A DNA stretch of 64,000 nt, from positions 221,271-285,270 of the forward strand of contig CAUYUJ010011181.1 in the NCBI GenBank assembly GCA_963575745.1, given 5' to 3'. Shown here one piece after another: positions 63,781 through 64,000 of this stretch (the first letter of the stretch is position 1; each line of letters begins with the position of its first letter). The notes below the pieces were generated by a model, which saw only the letters and a program-made list of their open reading frames with translations, ran no database searches and was not told the DNA's origin. The DNA is from Prorocentrum cordatum. Its lineage: Eukaryota; Sar; Dinophyceae; Prorocentrales; Prorocentraceae. The position numbers and the translations under genes were made by a program.

Positions 63781-64000
63781 GCTGTAATCGCAAGAGTGCC
63801 TGTACCACAACCTGCATGTGGCATGTTGGGAGGTGTGCGGGCGGTTTGGAGACCCGTTGATAAAACACTACTGGCAATCTCCTTGGCAGTGCGCTGGAGC
63901 CAAAATCAAACGGCGTAAGCTAGATTGGTCGCGGTCGCGGTGCGGACATTTCTGAGAGCGCTTCAATTCTGCGACTCGTCATTCATTGTCTGAATCATGA

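Overview
The window looks like nuclear DNA of a dinoflagellate. It is GC-rich, gene-sparse and dominated by repeats. The only strongly recognisable proteins are a non-LTR (LINE-type) retrotransposon with separate ORF1 and endonuclease/reverse transcriptase/RNase H frames, a tandem CCCH zinc-finger exon of a type common in dinoflagellates, and the decayed C-terminus of a second LINE. The high GC would suit a Prorocentrum-like genome better than a typical Symbiodiniaceae genome, but no species can be named from sequence alone. No bacterial, organellar or viral gene set is visible, and I found no tRNA, rRNA, CRISPR array or spliced-leader relic.

Layout. 1-6.4 kb: a short alanine-rich exon, (GGA)n/(TCC)n microsatellites, an 81-bp minisatellite and several hairpin elements, including a 208-bp introner-like intron. 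6.5-13.2 kb: the LINE, lying between two (TCC)n tracts, with at least two frame breaks. 13.3-17.3 kb: dispersed inverted-repeat elements. 17.4-22.5 kb: about 4.5 kb of (GAT)n with an internal duplication of about 0.92 kb. 22.6-24.3 kb: a 36-bp (12-codon) Pro/Ala/Lys minisatellite. 24.4-34.9 kb: dispersed repeats, ATC and TCC arrays, a MITE with target-site duplication, a few exon-like frames and about 1.2 kb of alternating purine-pyrimidine CA/CG DNA. 34.9-36.1 kb: a (TAC)n array that flips into its reverse complement. 36.1-42.9 kb: LINE remnant, G-run array, a degenerate 90-bp repeat locus and foldback elements. 43-52.4 kb: GC-rich DNA with broken minus-strand coding-like frames. 53.1-55.3 kb: a 23-junction 90-bp satellite of the same family as 40.7-41.2 kb. 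55.3-64 kb: further tandem and dispersed repeats, an ATC array punctuated by GGGACACC, a minus-strand exon near 57.5-57.9 kb and the CCCH exon at 63.6-63.8 kb.

Simple-sequence DNA alone is roughly one fifth of the window, and many of the long open frames are translations of those repeats. The recurring theme is a large set of 80-220 bp palindromic or terminal-inverted-repeat elements. At least three families have two or more copies inside this one window. One element has an 8-bp target duplication, and one begins and ends at splice-site-like sequences. Genes do not form operons here. The only clear gene-to-gene relationship is the ORF1/ORF2 architecture of the retrotransposon.
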